This document shows positions 13,849-25,760 of a stretch of DNA of 64,000 nucleotides, piece after piece; within the stretch, counting starts at the first letter, position 1; every line of letters starts with the position of its first letter. The DNA lies in assembly GCA_026929865.2 (NCBI GenBank), contig CM049406.2:25190001-25254000 (forward strand). Direction: 5' to 3'. Both the position numbers and the translations under genes were made by a program. The notes under the pieces were generated by a model. The model saw only the letters and a list, made by a program, of their open reading frames with translations. It did not search any database and was not told the origin of the DNA. The stretch comes from Hyperoplus lanceolatus. Its lineage: Eukaryota > Chordata > Actinopteri > Uranoscopiformes > Ammodytidae.

Positions 13849-16800
13849 TACAGACACAGCAGTACAGCACTCAAACATGTAAATGGTGCTTCTTTGACTC
13901 TAACTTAAGAAAAAAAACATCAAATACATAACTCATGCATTATGCATGAAGGAAAACAAAACATTCTAAATATAATACAACACAAGCTTTTCTATTAATA
14001 CAAATTATTTGATAAAAATCTGTCAGATTTGGTTAGCGCAGATGGTTTCAGGAGGCAGGCTAATTTATAGGTTGACGGTCAACCTTTATTTTTAACAGTA
14101 GCTTCTCTACTAGGCATGACTTGAGCTACAGATTCTTGTTAACAGACTGTGGAATGTGCCCGGCTAAAGATGACATGGTGGAACAAATCATAAAGCCATA
14201 GAGAAAGCAGTTGTAGATGAATAACGTTGTATTCTCTTTGTTTTGGCATTTGGTTCACACAGAGCACGTTTCCTTCATTCATTTTGCGATACAGAGCAGT
14301 ACTGCAAATGTTTGACTAGTCATGTACGAACTACAAAGAAGTTCACAGTGTATAAAACAGCAGGGGATTTGTGTGATTTGGACGGTTTGGGTTCAAACAT
14401 TTTTAGAAAGAGGAGCATATATGTGTTGTGTTACGTGTGATGGACATCAAACAAGTGTTGTTGGTGTTGCCGTTTGTGGACTTTCTTTCCCAAGGAATAA
14501 TGGCATACCCTGTCCGACCAAAGTGGTCATTCAAATTAGCTTATTCAATTATCCTGCAGTTCATGGCACACAGGGCTCTAAGTGAGTATTAAGTGCTCAA
14601 GAAAAGCTTAAAACTTAGTACAGACTACGTCAAAGAAGTTCAATTTTAGAGCCTGTCTTCTTTAGGCCCGGCCTTCCAAAAAGCCCAGTCTGCTCTGATT
14701 GGCCCTGAATCTAACTGCCAGTTAGAGTCTGGAGGATCGGGGGTGTGGCTTATCACAGGGGAATGTAGTGCTGAGTTAGGTTGGTAATGGGGGTGTGTCA
14801 GGGCTGTTTTTTTAGGTGGTAGCACTGGTGCTAGCAAGCAAAAAAAATTCAGTAGCACACAAAGTATGATCGAAAACTTGCATAACCTTAACCCATGCAT
14901 TTCGCTCTAATTACCTTTTAGCCTGCCATCTTGGTCTCATTTAAAATTCTCAATTAATATCATATCCTAGTGTGTGCAGTAATAATTGTAGAAAAATGAA
15001 TAGGGGTGCACTGATTGCAATTTAGACAAAAAAATCTAACCTGCAAATTGTAATTTTTTGCTGATTCAGAATTATTTCTCCTCATAAAATTAATATCTAT
15101 ATATTTTCTGTATATATACATATCATTATTATATTCATAATAATAATTTGTTTTGTTAAATGTCCTTCTGTTAATTAAAACCAAACTTTAAAACATTAAA
15201 CATAGCCTATTAAATAAATAAGTAGGCCTATACATATTGGTAAAATTTGGAATAAGTTAAATAGGTTGTTGTGAATGTGTTGGGAGTAGTTCTATCAGTT
15301 ATTTCAAACTTTGTTAAGACTACTGTTGACTGCTCTCTGCAGCTGAAGCAGTTGATTTTCAAGCTAGCGCACTGCAGGGCTGTGAAGCGCTAACTTCTTG
15401 TTCTTACCGGCTTCAAAATAAAAGTCAACTCACGTTTGGCTAGTAACAGGCTTTTAATGTGAAGGCGCACAGGAAATTTTCTGTTTGCACACGCGCTAAC
15501 TTAACTGTGCCGTCTCCTTCCGGTTATTACCGTTGTTGAAGTGTATTAATCGCCGCACAAGCACAGGTCCCGAGCTCATCTTTCACCAGCCAAAGTGGAG
15601 GGTGGACTCAATAACTTACTCGCCTAAGACTACATTTACCCGAATTTGGAGAGTGTTAATGTAGAGGCCTCTAAGCAGTGTTGTGCAGCACTCCTCTGTG
15701 TCTCAGACGGACAGCATCTGCTCATTAGCAAGCTGTCACACTTGTGCGAGTGGAATTGTATTCATCATCGCACGTGATCAATTTCAGTAGCAAATGCGAT
15801 CAAAACTGTCGCACTGTACAGCCCTGGGGTGTGTGGCTTCTCCCATTATGACATCATAAGGGTAGAGAAATCTGACAGGGGGCTTTGAACACAGGTTTTC
15901 AGAAAAGGTGGAGGTGAAGAAAAAGTGAGATTTTTTTCTCATAATTTGGGAGTCTCTAAAAACACCAGGGACCCATATTAATATTGGGGGAAAAAAATTC
16001 ATAATAGGTGACCTTTAAAATGTGTGTCCATAGAATTACAATTATGACCAAGCAAGTGAAAAAAAAGTTATTTTGGAGAACACCGTTGACTCCCCTTTAA
16101 TCCCAACAGATACCTATCATTTTTGTGGACCATGTATGGGCAGTCCTACTTACCCATTTGTACAGTAATCGCCCGGGGCAGAGAGGAAGTGTCATCAGCC
16201 TTAGATAAAACCAATCGTCACATAATGGCTAATAAACTGCCTGATGAATGGACGGCGGTGGCTGAAATAAAGCCGGCTTTCTCCTCTGAGGTGAACTCAG
16301 TGTTGCGACACTGCAGAGGCATTAGTCGCCTTGCACCGTAGGGGCAATATCCAGATCCATGTCTCTCTCTCTCTGTGTGTATCCCCATTGCCTCTTCTAA
16401 AGAGTGCTTTTTGGCGTGCCATTATATCCAACAATATAGGCCAAAGCCAATGGAGGATGCAACCCAGTTACCATGGAAATGATTATGATGGATTTGTGGA
16501 TAGACAGAGCAGGTAATTGGAAAATGATTGATGGGTGACGGGGTGAAGGAGGAGAAGAGGAAGAGACAGAAAGGGACGACGAGAGAGAGAGAGAGGGAGA
16601 GAGAGAGGGATAAATTACCCAAGCACCAGTGGGAGGAGAGACAGGCCCTATTACACCCTATCTTTCTGGGATGTACAATTATATAATGATGCATCCTCTC
16701 TCTCTCATCAAGTCAATAGGCAATCACTCTCTCTCTTTCTGGCTCTTGCAGTCACTCCCTCTTCCCTCTTTCTTCCCGTTGTATTAGCCCCTTGAATTAG

Positions 16801-17235
16801 AGGCTCCGTGCTTTAAAGGCTGGAAGGTCACCGGTGAGGATCCACACAGCAGATTACAAATTGTCGGTGAGGAGGAGTGAAAATGTGATGGTCTTCTTCA
16901 GCCTCTGTGTTGCTATCAAGCAGCCCTCGAGCAAGAAGGCAATGAACTCCCCAGGTGTCACAGTCAGTCAGCTCAGTGGCCCAAAACTTGAACACTGTGT
17001 ATGTGTTGGGGGAAGCAGGGGAAATAGGCTAACTGAATGTCAAAAATCATGGTAGAGCTGCTACATTGTGCCACACCACTGTTCAGTATTAATATAGACA
17101 AACAGTGAACGAGAGCTGTGATGAAATGTATTATGTTTTCCATCAAATAAATTAAAATGTAACCACAAATGAACTAATTACAGTTTTAACAAAGTCTTAT
17201 TCAATGACCTGCATGCGTCTGCAGAGTCACACAGT
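13845..17235. other. Intergenic stretch with degraded repeats, no gene seen
   Basis: No coding block was recognised. The block at about 15826-16018 (CATTATGACATCATAAG through TAATAGGTGACCTTTAAAA) ends like the repeat at 42.5-43.5 kb. A candidate older element may lie at 15003-15823, with AGGGGTGCACTG at its left end and a partly matching CAGTGCG complement at the right; no target duplication could be found. GA tracts lie at 16580-16610. Confidence 0.45.
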
Positions 17236-17796
17236 CAGTGCGTTTACATGCAGACTCATAATCGGGTAACTAAACGAATAAGACTTCAACAGGACTGCAT
17301 GTAAACACCTTTATCCGATCTACTTCGCACACAAATCGATGCAATAACGGACAAGAGAAGTCGCTAAGAACACCTACAGTAGATAACTCGTTCATAGTCG
17401 GCATTCTCTCTGCATGTATACAGGGATGGGACATCGCATATCAGAGTTTGCTTCTGCGCCTGCTCAAGAATCCCTGCAGAGGATTTCACAAGGAAGGGGA
17501 AGGAGACAATGTAAACAAAATAGTAGGGTTATCGCATAGATAGTATATAAAAATATAAATAAATATTTATATACATTATAATACTTTATATATATAAATA
17601 TATATATAAAAAATATTGCCGGAAAGGAACCGGACATGGCTCTTAACCACTTGTTGAAAGGGCTACAGCGCCACCTAGCATAGTGGAGACAGCCATGCAT
17701 CGGATATTTATCCGATTACTGAAGGGCCATGTATACTCAGACAAGTAACACGGTCCGTTCGAGTGTCTTGTTCGGTATATGTCTTAATCCAATCTA

Positions 17797-19303
17797 CATT
17801 CAACAAAAATATATACGCAACACTTTTGTTTTTGCTCCCATTTTTCATGAGATGGACTTGAAGATCTAAAATTCATTCCAGATACACAATATTACAAAAT
17901 CTGTCTAAATGTGTGATAGTGAGCACTTCTGCTTTGCTGAGATAATCCATCCCACCTCACAGGTGTGCCACATCAAGATGCTGATCTGACATCATGATTA
18001 GTGCACAGGTGTGCCTTAGACTGTCCACAATAAAAGGCCACTCTGAAATGTGCATTTTTCTGCTTTATTGGGGGTCTGGGGACTCAGAACCAGTCAGTAT
18101 CTGGTGTGACCACCATTTGCCTCATGCAGTGCAACACATCTTCTTCGCATAGAGTTTATCAGATTGTCAATTGTGGCCTGTGGAATGTTGGTCCACTCCT
18201 CTTCAATGGCTGTGCGAAGTTGCTGGATATTAGTGGAAAGTGGTGCACACTGTCGTATACGCCGGTCAAGCACATCCCAAACATGCTCAATGGGTGACAT
18301 ATCCGGTGAGTATGCTGGCCATGCATGTTCATGGATGTATGGCACAACAATGGGCCTCAGGATCTCATCACGGTATCTCTGTGCATTCAAAATGCCATCA
18401 ATAAAATGCACCTGTGTTCTTCGTCCATAACAGATGCCTGCCCATACCATAACCCCACCACCACCATGGGCCACTCGATCCACAACATTGACATCAGCAA
18501 AGCGCTCACCCACACGACGCCATACACGCTGACTGCCATCTGCCCTGAACAATGTAAACCGAGATTCATCCGTGAAGAGAACACCTCTCCAACATGCCAG
18601 ACGCCATCGAATGTGAGCATTTGACCACTCAAGTCTGTTACGGCGACGAGCTGGAGTCAGGTCAAGACCCCGATGAGGACGACGAGCATGCAGTTGAGCT
18701 TCCCTGAGACGGTTTCTGACAGTTTGTGCAGAAATTGTTTGGTTATGCAAACCAATTGTTTCAGCAGCTGTCTCAGACGATCTTGGAGGTGAACCTGCTG
18801 GAAGTGGAGCTCCTGGGCTGGTGTGGTTACACGTGGTCTGCGGTTGTGAGGCCGGTTGGATGTACTGCCATATTCTCTGAAACGCCTTTGGAGACGGCTT
18901 ATGGTGGAGAAATGAACATTCAATGCACGAGCAACATCTGGTTGACATTCCTGCTGTCAGCATGCCAATTGCACGCTCCCTCAATGCTTGTGGCATCTGT
19001 GGCATTTTGCTGTGAGACAAAACTGCACATTTCAGGGTGGCCTTTTATTGTGGACAGTCTAAGGCACACCTGTGCACTAATCATGATGTCAGATCAGCAT
19101 CTTGATGTGGCACACCTGTGAGGTGGGATGGATTATCTCAGCAAAGCAGAAGTGCTCACTATCACACATTTAGACAGATTTGTGAACAATGTTTGAGAGA
19201 AATGGTAATATTGTGTATCTGGAATGAATTTTAGATCTTTAAGTCCATCTCATGAAAAATGGGAGCAAAAACAAAAGTGTTGCGTTTATATTTTTGTTGA
19301 GTG
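17797..19303 (-). mobile_element. Tc1-type DNA transposon, inactive
   Basis: The inverted ends contain AACACTTTTGTTTTTGCTCC near both termini. They are flanked by TA target duplications (17795-17796 and 19304-19305). Longer subterminal homology continues inward: GGTGTGCCACATCAAGATGC is seen on both arms. The length of 1507 bp is close to the usual 1.5-1.6 kb of fish Tc1 elements. One damaged transposase gene fills the interior on the minus strand. Confidence 0.95.
18094..19020 (-). pseudogene. Tc1 transposase pseudogene
   Basis: Tc1/mariner transposases cut and paste DNA through a DD34E/D catalytic triad. The first acidic site is clear in LFTDESRFTLF, and the last region is clear in WPAYSPDMSPIEHVWD. 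The usual block between them, with the second Asp in a HDNARPH-type motif, is missing: the frame jumps from PYIHEH straight to AWPAYSP, a loss of roughly 30 residues. The N-terminal helix-turn-helix is also damaged. Residues after GMSTR leave the normal frame, and the correct reading (FSTISRLQRRFREYGSTSN) continues in another frame at 18657-18923 before the frame returns at TIGLHNQTISAQTVRNRL. Both lesions should abolish activity. Confidence 0.93.
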
Positions 19304-19844
19304 TAGTTGTGCCATGGAAACGCACTGACTGTAGTAGACACTAGTAGTAGCGGTCTGTTGACTAAAACAAACATAATAAAGCAACTTTAATTCGACTAAA
19401 ACTGATGACATTTTTTTTCAATAGAAGATTAGATAAAAAAGCAGAGGACACATTAAGACCCTTTCCAATTAGTCAATCAGTTTAAATTAATCAGTTAATC
19501 AAATTACCACAGAGTAATTGGCACACAGTCATCCTAAAGGCCTTTAGGGCCCCTGAGAGACTGGGGGCGGGGCAGCTGCCCGCCTGGATATGTTGGTTAA
19601 TCCAGCCTGGGAAAAAAAAATTCCGACCACAGTTCTTCCTGAAAGATGACGGTTCACCATTATCTATGCATGTTTTAATGATGCATTGGACAGTTCTTAA
19701 CACAATTTTAGTAGTTTCATCTTCTCCTCTTCTTTGTTTTCTGCAGGCCAATAATTTCAACCCTCTGAAACAGAGTTACATCTTTTCCAAAACCACAGTA
19801 TCTGTTGTGATAGCTCGAGGTAGGACCCAAAAGCAGAACAGATA

Positions 19845-22583
19845 CCAGAGGGGTATACTACGAAAAAACTCAACAGAGCCCGGCTCTCTTTTTTTTGATC
19901 TGGTTCAACATACCACATACCCTCGCTCAGAGCTAACCGATATCACGAAGGAAGTTATCAACCTCTTATGTTGAACGAGGGTTTCGGCTTCAGGCTCTGT
20001 GCGCGTCCCCATGAAAGGGGGCGTTTGACCCGTCATTTGACTCTGTATCCGCACAAAATGGACTGATCTTGTGCCGCTAACTTTACACAAACGGACTGAT
20101 TGTGAGCAGCTGAGTAAAACAAAAGTGTGTCGCCAACTTCATTCAAGAGGAAGAGTTTGTCAGTCTGAATTATTACAGCAGAAATCAGAGAGCCGAAAAA
20201 AACTCTTACTGCAAATAGGCTAAGGAGAGTGGAATGCTGCCAGCATGGAAATTATTTATTTATCTTGCCGATCGTTCTCGCAGTGCGTAACGTGACATTA
20301 TAAAACAATGAAACGTTGAACTCGGATTTAAACACTATACCATTTAGCCTAATATATATATATAGGCCTAGGCTACTTTGCTATATTTATAGCACTACGC
20401 CTATAGTCCCACACTTAAGAATGTAATTTAAGTCTGACACTGTCCCCAAATGAATAGCCTATGGAAAATCACTTTAGTTTTGGTCCACATCATAATGATT
20501 TAGACTATTAGCCTTTTATTTGAATCGTACAAATACCAATAGGCCTACATTAAAAAACCTGCAGTCTGTATTTTTCGGACAAATATGAATCTACTGTGAG
20601 AAGCTTAACCTGCGAGTCTGCAACGATGTCCGAACTGTGACAGCTGTCACCTGTCACGTCCCAACTGTAATCGCTACTGATGAAAAGAAAGAAGCCTACA
20701 GTGAAATAATGTTGCAAACTGTGATTTTATAGAACGCTTTATTAAGAGCCAGTGGCCCTCATTTATCAAACTTGCGTGGAAACTGGTGCAGATTCTGGCG
20801 CAAATACCTCCCTACGCCAGGTATCGCGTGGGATTTATCAAACAGTCGTATCTCGCCAATCTCAGCGTACGCCAGGCCATTATTGATAAATGCGGCGGAT
20901 GAAAACGAGCGTATCACGCCCCTATATTTTCTCAGTTTAGAAGCCTCGCCCAGAGGTTTTACGACATGGATATGCGCAATACGGCACTTCCCTGAAGTAG
21001 AAATTGACAGAATAACAGCGAAAGTAGAAAAAAAGAGTTTCATTTCGGAGCATTAGCCTACAAGCAGCATCAAAGAACGACAGAAGGCAGCAGTTAGGAA
21101 GGAAATAACTGCTGCGGTCAACAGCGTTGGTGTTGACAGCGTTGGTGTCGTGTCGCCACTAAAAAAAGCGTGTTGCTGTTCTGAAATGCAACCAACTGGG
21201 GGTGCGGGACTGCGGGCATAATATAAGTGGAGAAAAAGACGCACCAACTGTCGGATAATGGTCCCCATAAAATAAATACACGTCTGCAGAGATTTTAATG
21301 ATTAGAATGTATTGGCCCTTTTAGATAGCACTAGTCTACTCAAAATGGTTTTAAAAACTAAAAATAACACATTTTGCGTTTTACTGTATGACAGCATGCG
21401 CTTGGCACGAGTGGTCAGCCCGGCCGTCAGCTGCACAAGCCGACCCGGCAGCGATCGGCTGTGAGAGCGCCCACCGTCCTGCTCCACCAGCAGATCGGAA
21501 CAACGTGCCGGTAAACGGTGGAAATAAGTCGCCGCTTTAGCATCAATGACATATTAAAAGAGGAACTAACATCTACAAAGTGCGTCAAATAAATAAAATG
21601 TTAAGCTGAATGTTGTGCCGTGTATTTTTTTGTATCATAAAGAGCAGTGTAGGCCTACTGCATATTTAATACTTAGGCTAACATTTTGAATGAATGCAGC
21701 CCCCGTGCCTCAGTGTCCCTGCTCCAAGACAACTGCCCTTACGCAGTCCCATGCAGCGCTCCTAAGTGGCTGGTGTGCGCACTATTGAATCAGCTCTCCT
21801 ACTCAGTTTCACACCATAAGCTGCACATTTTTAAGTGATTCATATCTTTATTTCGGTCTTATTTGCACTGCATTTGTATTATCTTCTAATAATTGTCCAA
21901 CAAAGTCATCGGCTACCCGGCACAGCCTGCACTGCGAGTCCAAGCTGTTTTCAAATTTGCGTACACGAGCTGAGAGCTGGCGTGGGATTTGAGCGTACTC
22001 TACGCTCACGTCCATATTGATAAATGCCGAGATTTGCGTGGAAATGTACGTACACCCATTTTTCTGGTCTACGCAAGATTGATAAATGAGGGCCATTGTG
22101 TGTAGATCGCCAGGTAAAACCATTTGAGGTGAGACCATAGAGTAGTGCTGCATACAGTCTAGGCTATTTAACATTTTCTGCATCAATAACTGTATGCATG
22201 TGGCAAAAAGCCACAGCGCGATGTTACAGTTCACTCTGCTGTAAGCCTAATGTCACGGCTTTGTTTCGTTCATTAACTTACTGATCAATAAGTTTACTGA
22301 TTTAACTAGTTTACTCAGTAAGAAGTATCGCTCAGACAATATAGTCAGGTCCGCGGGATTTCAAAATGTGTAGTTTCCTTAAATAGCAGCGCACTAAGAG
22401 CCGAATTTAAGCTCAAACTCTGAAACAAAAACTGGTCTGAGCAGGTTAGCCGTGCAGCCTCTGTTACCACGGTGATCTAGCCAGGTAAAAAGAGAGCCAC
22501 CTTTCGTGATACTGAAAACTCTGGCTTTAGACTCAACAGACCTCGCTCAGCCCTTAATCTCGCTTCGTAGTATACCCCTCTGG
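19845..22583. mobile_element. TA-flanked DNA transposon without transposase
   Basis: A perfect 20-bp terminal inverted repeat, CCAGAGGGGTATACTACGAA, lies at both ends. It is flanked by TA on each side (19843-19844, 22584-22585). It interrupts the solo LTR just after its AATAAA signal. The interior is non-coding and holds the element at 20753-22095. A TA target suggests Tc1/mariner or ISL2EU-like mobilisation; this is inferred from the ends only. Confidence 0.85.
20753..22095. mobile_element. Nested inverted-repeat element (TGGCCCTCATTTATCAA ends)
   Basis: Left end TGGCCCTCATTTATCAA, and right end reading TTGATAAATGAGGGCCA, are near-perfect complements. Subterminal blocks repeat the motif GATTTATCAAAC/TTGATAAATG several times in both orientations (20835, 20885, 22016, 22080). 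No target duplication could be defined and no transposase is visible. Its nonautonomous class is unresolved. Confidence 0.8.
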
Positions 22584-23049
22584 TAGTCAGTTTAGAACAA
22601 TGTTTATTTAGGCAGGCTGGCAGGACACTGGACGGCTGAATAGTGTGGTGAGCAGAGGCAAGTGGATATCCAGAAACCCGCAGGCAGGCGAGCAGGAAAG
22701 GTGAACAGCGGAGGCAACTGGCACGGAAGAAAAGAGGAGCTGAGTTAGACAAACTCCAACTGGAGACATGAAAGAAAATAACAAACACCGATTTCCTGAT
22801 CTCGGGTAAGTTACCGCTCTGGTACGTAGTATACTCTGGCGCTGAATGACTGGAGTCCACAGGTTTAAATAGGGAGCCCTGATTAGCCCAACGATCCACA
22901 CCTGGAATAGCCTGCCCTGGAGTGCCACCACGCCCACATGCCAACAGGGAGGCCGACACATGGAACAACAAAACAAAGGAGAGACAGACGGGGGAAAACA
23001 CACATAGGAGAAGGAGAGACTGCCGAGCCGTGAGTCATGACAGTATTGT

Positions 23050-24691
23050 CAGTGGCGTGCACAGGTAGACCTGAAGTGGTGCTGAAGCACCTGCCCTTTT
23101 CCCCTGGCCCAATCAAGTGCCTTTTTTAAAAAAAAGAAAAAAACAATCTAAAAGTTTTTTTGTTTTTTTTTACAGTGTATGTGGCCTATGCCGACATTAT
23201 CATCTATAAATGCTCAAAGATTAATAACGTTTGACAATAATGCCCCAATAAATATGCCCCCCTCCTCCTCCTCTGCACACACTTCCTTTGTCAATGTGAA
23301 CGCGCAGAGTGGACACAAACGGAGGCGCGTTGCCGCAGCAGTTCACAGCTGCTGCACACACACCTACTCCCCGGCCTGCCCTGCCCCACCAGCAAGGTAA
23401 CACATACATTGAATGGCGTCAAGAGTGTATTGTTTGCCCCCTAAGCCTCAGTTGCCAAGCTATAACTTGCATTTATTTGTCTCTGTTTTAAAGTAGCCTC
23501 TATCATGCAGCGCCACACAGCTGAGCATAAATTAGCCGACTGTCCTGCTTAACAAGCTAGCGCAAAAAAAAAAAAGATATGACTTGATGAACACAACTAA
23601 TGTCGGCGGAGTTTGTCATTGGTACAGCATGTAAATCTATCAGTATGCTGAATACTTAGTGTTGTTTAGGTTTACTTTAGGTTATATAATTAACACTTCA
23701 CTTGCAGTAATTTATTTGCTAAATGACAATTCTCAATTGCAGAAAAAGTAGCCTTGTGCCTTGGTTGTAATGCAACCAAGCAGTCTTATTCATATGGTTG
23801 GTTGGTCTCTTTGTGTTAACAAATTGCAGTATAATGCCTAGAAAGGAGAGATTAAAAAAGAAAAAGAAAGGAAGCTAAAGCAGGCAGCCCAGGGGAGCAG
23901 CTCTCTGCTCTCCTGGATGAAAGCATCCACCAGCAGCAAGGAGGAAGATGAAGATGAAAGGTCAGAGTCAAGACCAGAGTCATGTTAACTGTTCAGGGCC
24001 TTTTAAAGCTCAGATTTTAATGTTGAACTGTTCCTCAAATGTTATTGAAATATCTTAAAAGCTGTCCACACATTTTATTTTAACTATGCAAAGTGGGTTG
24101 GTGGTACTAAATCAGTCATGAAGCTATACGCTAATTATATTATTTTGTCCCAACCATAAGTTATTTCTATGTTACAAGACTTGCAGTAATCTTGTATTTA
24201 CCTTAATAGGATATTATTAGTACGGAGATCAGGGGCCTAACGAAGACTTCAAAGAGAGAATTCGGGATAAGGGATTATTTTAAAAAATCCGAAGCTGACT
24301 GTTTTTTTTTCAAACATGTACATTTTTTCTTTCTGCTTTTTGGTAATTCTGTGTCTCCAAATTATTCCAGAAAATAGTACTAAATAGCCCACATTGACAC
24401 AGGTGATTTAGCCTTAGCTTTCTTCTCAAAGTACACCAGATTGATGAATTTTACTTTAAAAGGTTCACATTTTCTCCCCTGGACCCTCCTAGAATGTCCA
24501 GGGTCCCAAACACAGTCTCCCAAATTCCTTTGAGAAACACTCTATGTGTGGCCGAGTATTAAAAGTCATTAGGCCAGGGGGGGATTTTGTACAAGTACCC
24601 TTAAAATGATTTGGTCATTCATCGATAGAATATATTGTGCCCTTTTTTTGCACTGAGCACCTGCCCCCCAACATGTCTGTGCACGCCACTG
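23050..24691. mobile_element. hAT-like transposon, nonautonomous or decayed
   Basis: The ends CAGTGGCGTGCACAGG and its complement (CTGTGCACGCCACTG) are flanked by a perfect 8-bp duplication, AGTATTGT (23042-23049 and 24692-24699). Eight-base duplications and CAG-type ends are typical of hAT. It sits directly against the 3' boundary of the solo LTR and duplicates that LTR's own target site. A weak coding trace near 23870-23960 (SSSLLSWMKAS, then acidic residues) may be a decayed N-terminal exon. Confidence 0.88.
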
Positions 24692-24995
24692 AGTATTGTT
24701 GTTTTGTTTAAGAAATAAGAAGCTATTCACTGCATCTGTTAGCGTTGAATAACTTTTTCCCAACTGAAACATATTAATCACTGCAGATTTTGACCGATAG
24801 AGGGCTCTTGTCTATTTGCCTAGTAAAATCCAGGTGGCGACTTTGTTTTTGGCCGGGTAGTGAATAAGTTTCTCATAGACTTTTTTAAAATAGACTACAA
24901 GGAACTTTTAAATGTTTAAGAATTTTTCATAAACATTTAGTCAACAGGTGATTTCAGACACGGCATCAGTCTTTTTCACAGCAGACATTTTGCGT

Positions 24996-24997
<2 letters not shown>

Positions 24998-25069
<72 letters not shown>
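24998..25069. repeat. (CA)n microsatellite
   Basis: 36 CA units. Confidence 0.99.
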
Positions 25070-25071
<2 letters not shown>

Positions 25072-25710
25072 CTTCTGGGGGACAAGAATCATGTCCTGAA
25101 GAGTGAAAGGGAAAATAGAAACAGATCTGTTTGTAGCCGGTGAGAGCAGGGAGGAATAAACATGACTTCACCACAGTGCAAATAAATTCACTAGACAAAC
25201 GGCATGTGTGTTCCTTGGCCTTGAACACACACACACTTTTTGTCTCCCAGTGCCTGGCCAACCCAGGTGTTGACAGCTATGCGACATGCTTTATTTCTGC
25301 CACAAACACTCCACTTGAGCTGCTCATCGAGGGCGTACAATAGAGCAAAAATATCCCCCTTTATGTCTTTCTTTCTCTCTCCGGGCCTTTTTTCTTTCTC
25401 TCTCTATCCCTGTGTGCCTCTCTTATCTCCCTCTCTCTCTCTCTCTCGTATTGATGGTTATAGTCATTTCAATTTCTTTTCTATCGCGAGTGGTCGTTCT
25501 GACCATCACTGCTTCACTGTACACCGATATAAAAGCTGCAATATTAAGAGGCAGGAGCGAGAATGGATCTACGTCTGCATCCCCCATGTGTTTGGTCACA
25601 CACAAAGGTCATGTTAACTTACATTATGGGTTTGAATGAGAAGGATCCTTCATGGCAGGGCAAGAAATCAACAGGGCCCCCCGGTAATAGGCATGTGTGG
25701 CCCTCTGAAC

Positions 25711-25752
25711 CATAGACATTATAAAGTATATAATAACTTTATAATGTCTATA
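25711..25752. mobile_element. 42-bp hairpin MITE (hAT-like target duplication)
   Basis: A perfect 16-bp inverted repeat, ATAGACATTATAAAGT (25712-25727) and its complement (25736-25751), has an 8-base loop. The unit is bounded on both sides by the 8-bp direct repeat CTCTGAAC (25703-25710, 25753-25760). An insertion with an 8-bp target duplication explains this better than chance. It is far below normal MITE length and is probably a remnant of a longer palindromic MITE. Confidence 0.75.
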
Positions 25753-25760
25753 CTCTGAAC

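Larger units (their letters stand above)
17236..19327. mobile_element. Old inverted-repeat DNA element split by a Tc1 copy
   Basis: The left end CAGTGCGTTTACATGCA and the complement of the right end, CAGTGCGTTTCCATGGCA, form an imperfect terminal inverted repeat. Without the Tc1 insertion the element is about 580 bp and non-coding. A TGCATGTAAACGC-type end also occurs at about 27766-27781. The family was not identified. Confidence 0.6.
19803..23042 (-). mobile_element. Solo LTR (Gypsy-like), split by a DNA element
   Basis: Minus-strand sequence starts TGTCATGACTCACGG at 23042 and ends CTATCACAACA at 19803. The flanking 5-bp target duplication has one mismatch (GTATC at 19798-19802, GTATT at 23043-23047). 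Inside are a TATTTAAA promoter-like box, an AATAAA signal and the terminal TTTTGGGTCCTACCTCG. These fit U3-R-U5 order and resemble the LTR at 48473-48849. The LTR is about 500 bp once the 2739-bp insert is removed. No internal retroelement genes remain. Confidence 0.75.

Noticed and set aside
20753..22095. Assignment of this element to PIF/Harbinger
   Set aside because: The ends are clear, but no 3-bp target duplication or Harbinger-type protein trace could be seen.
22477..23001. 174-codon open frame on the minus strand
   Set aside because: It lies within the solo LTR and reads through its promoter and terminator-like parts; LTRs are non-coding.
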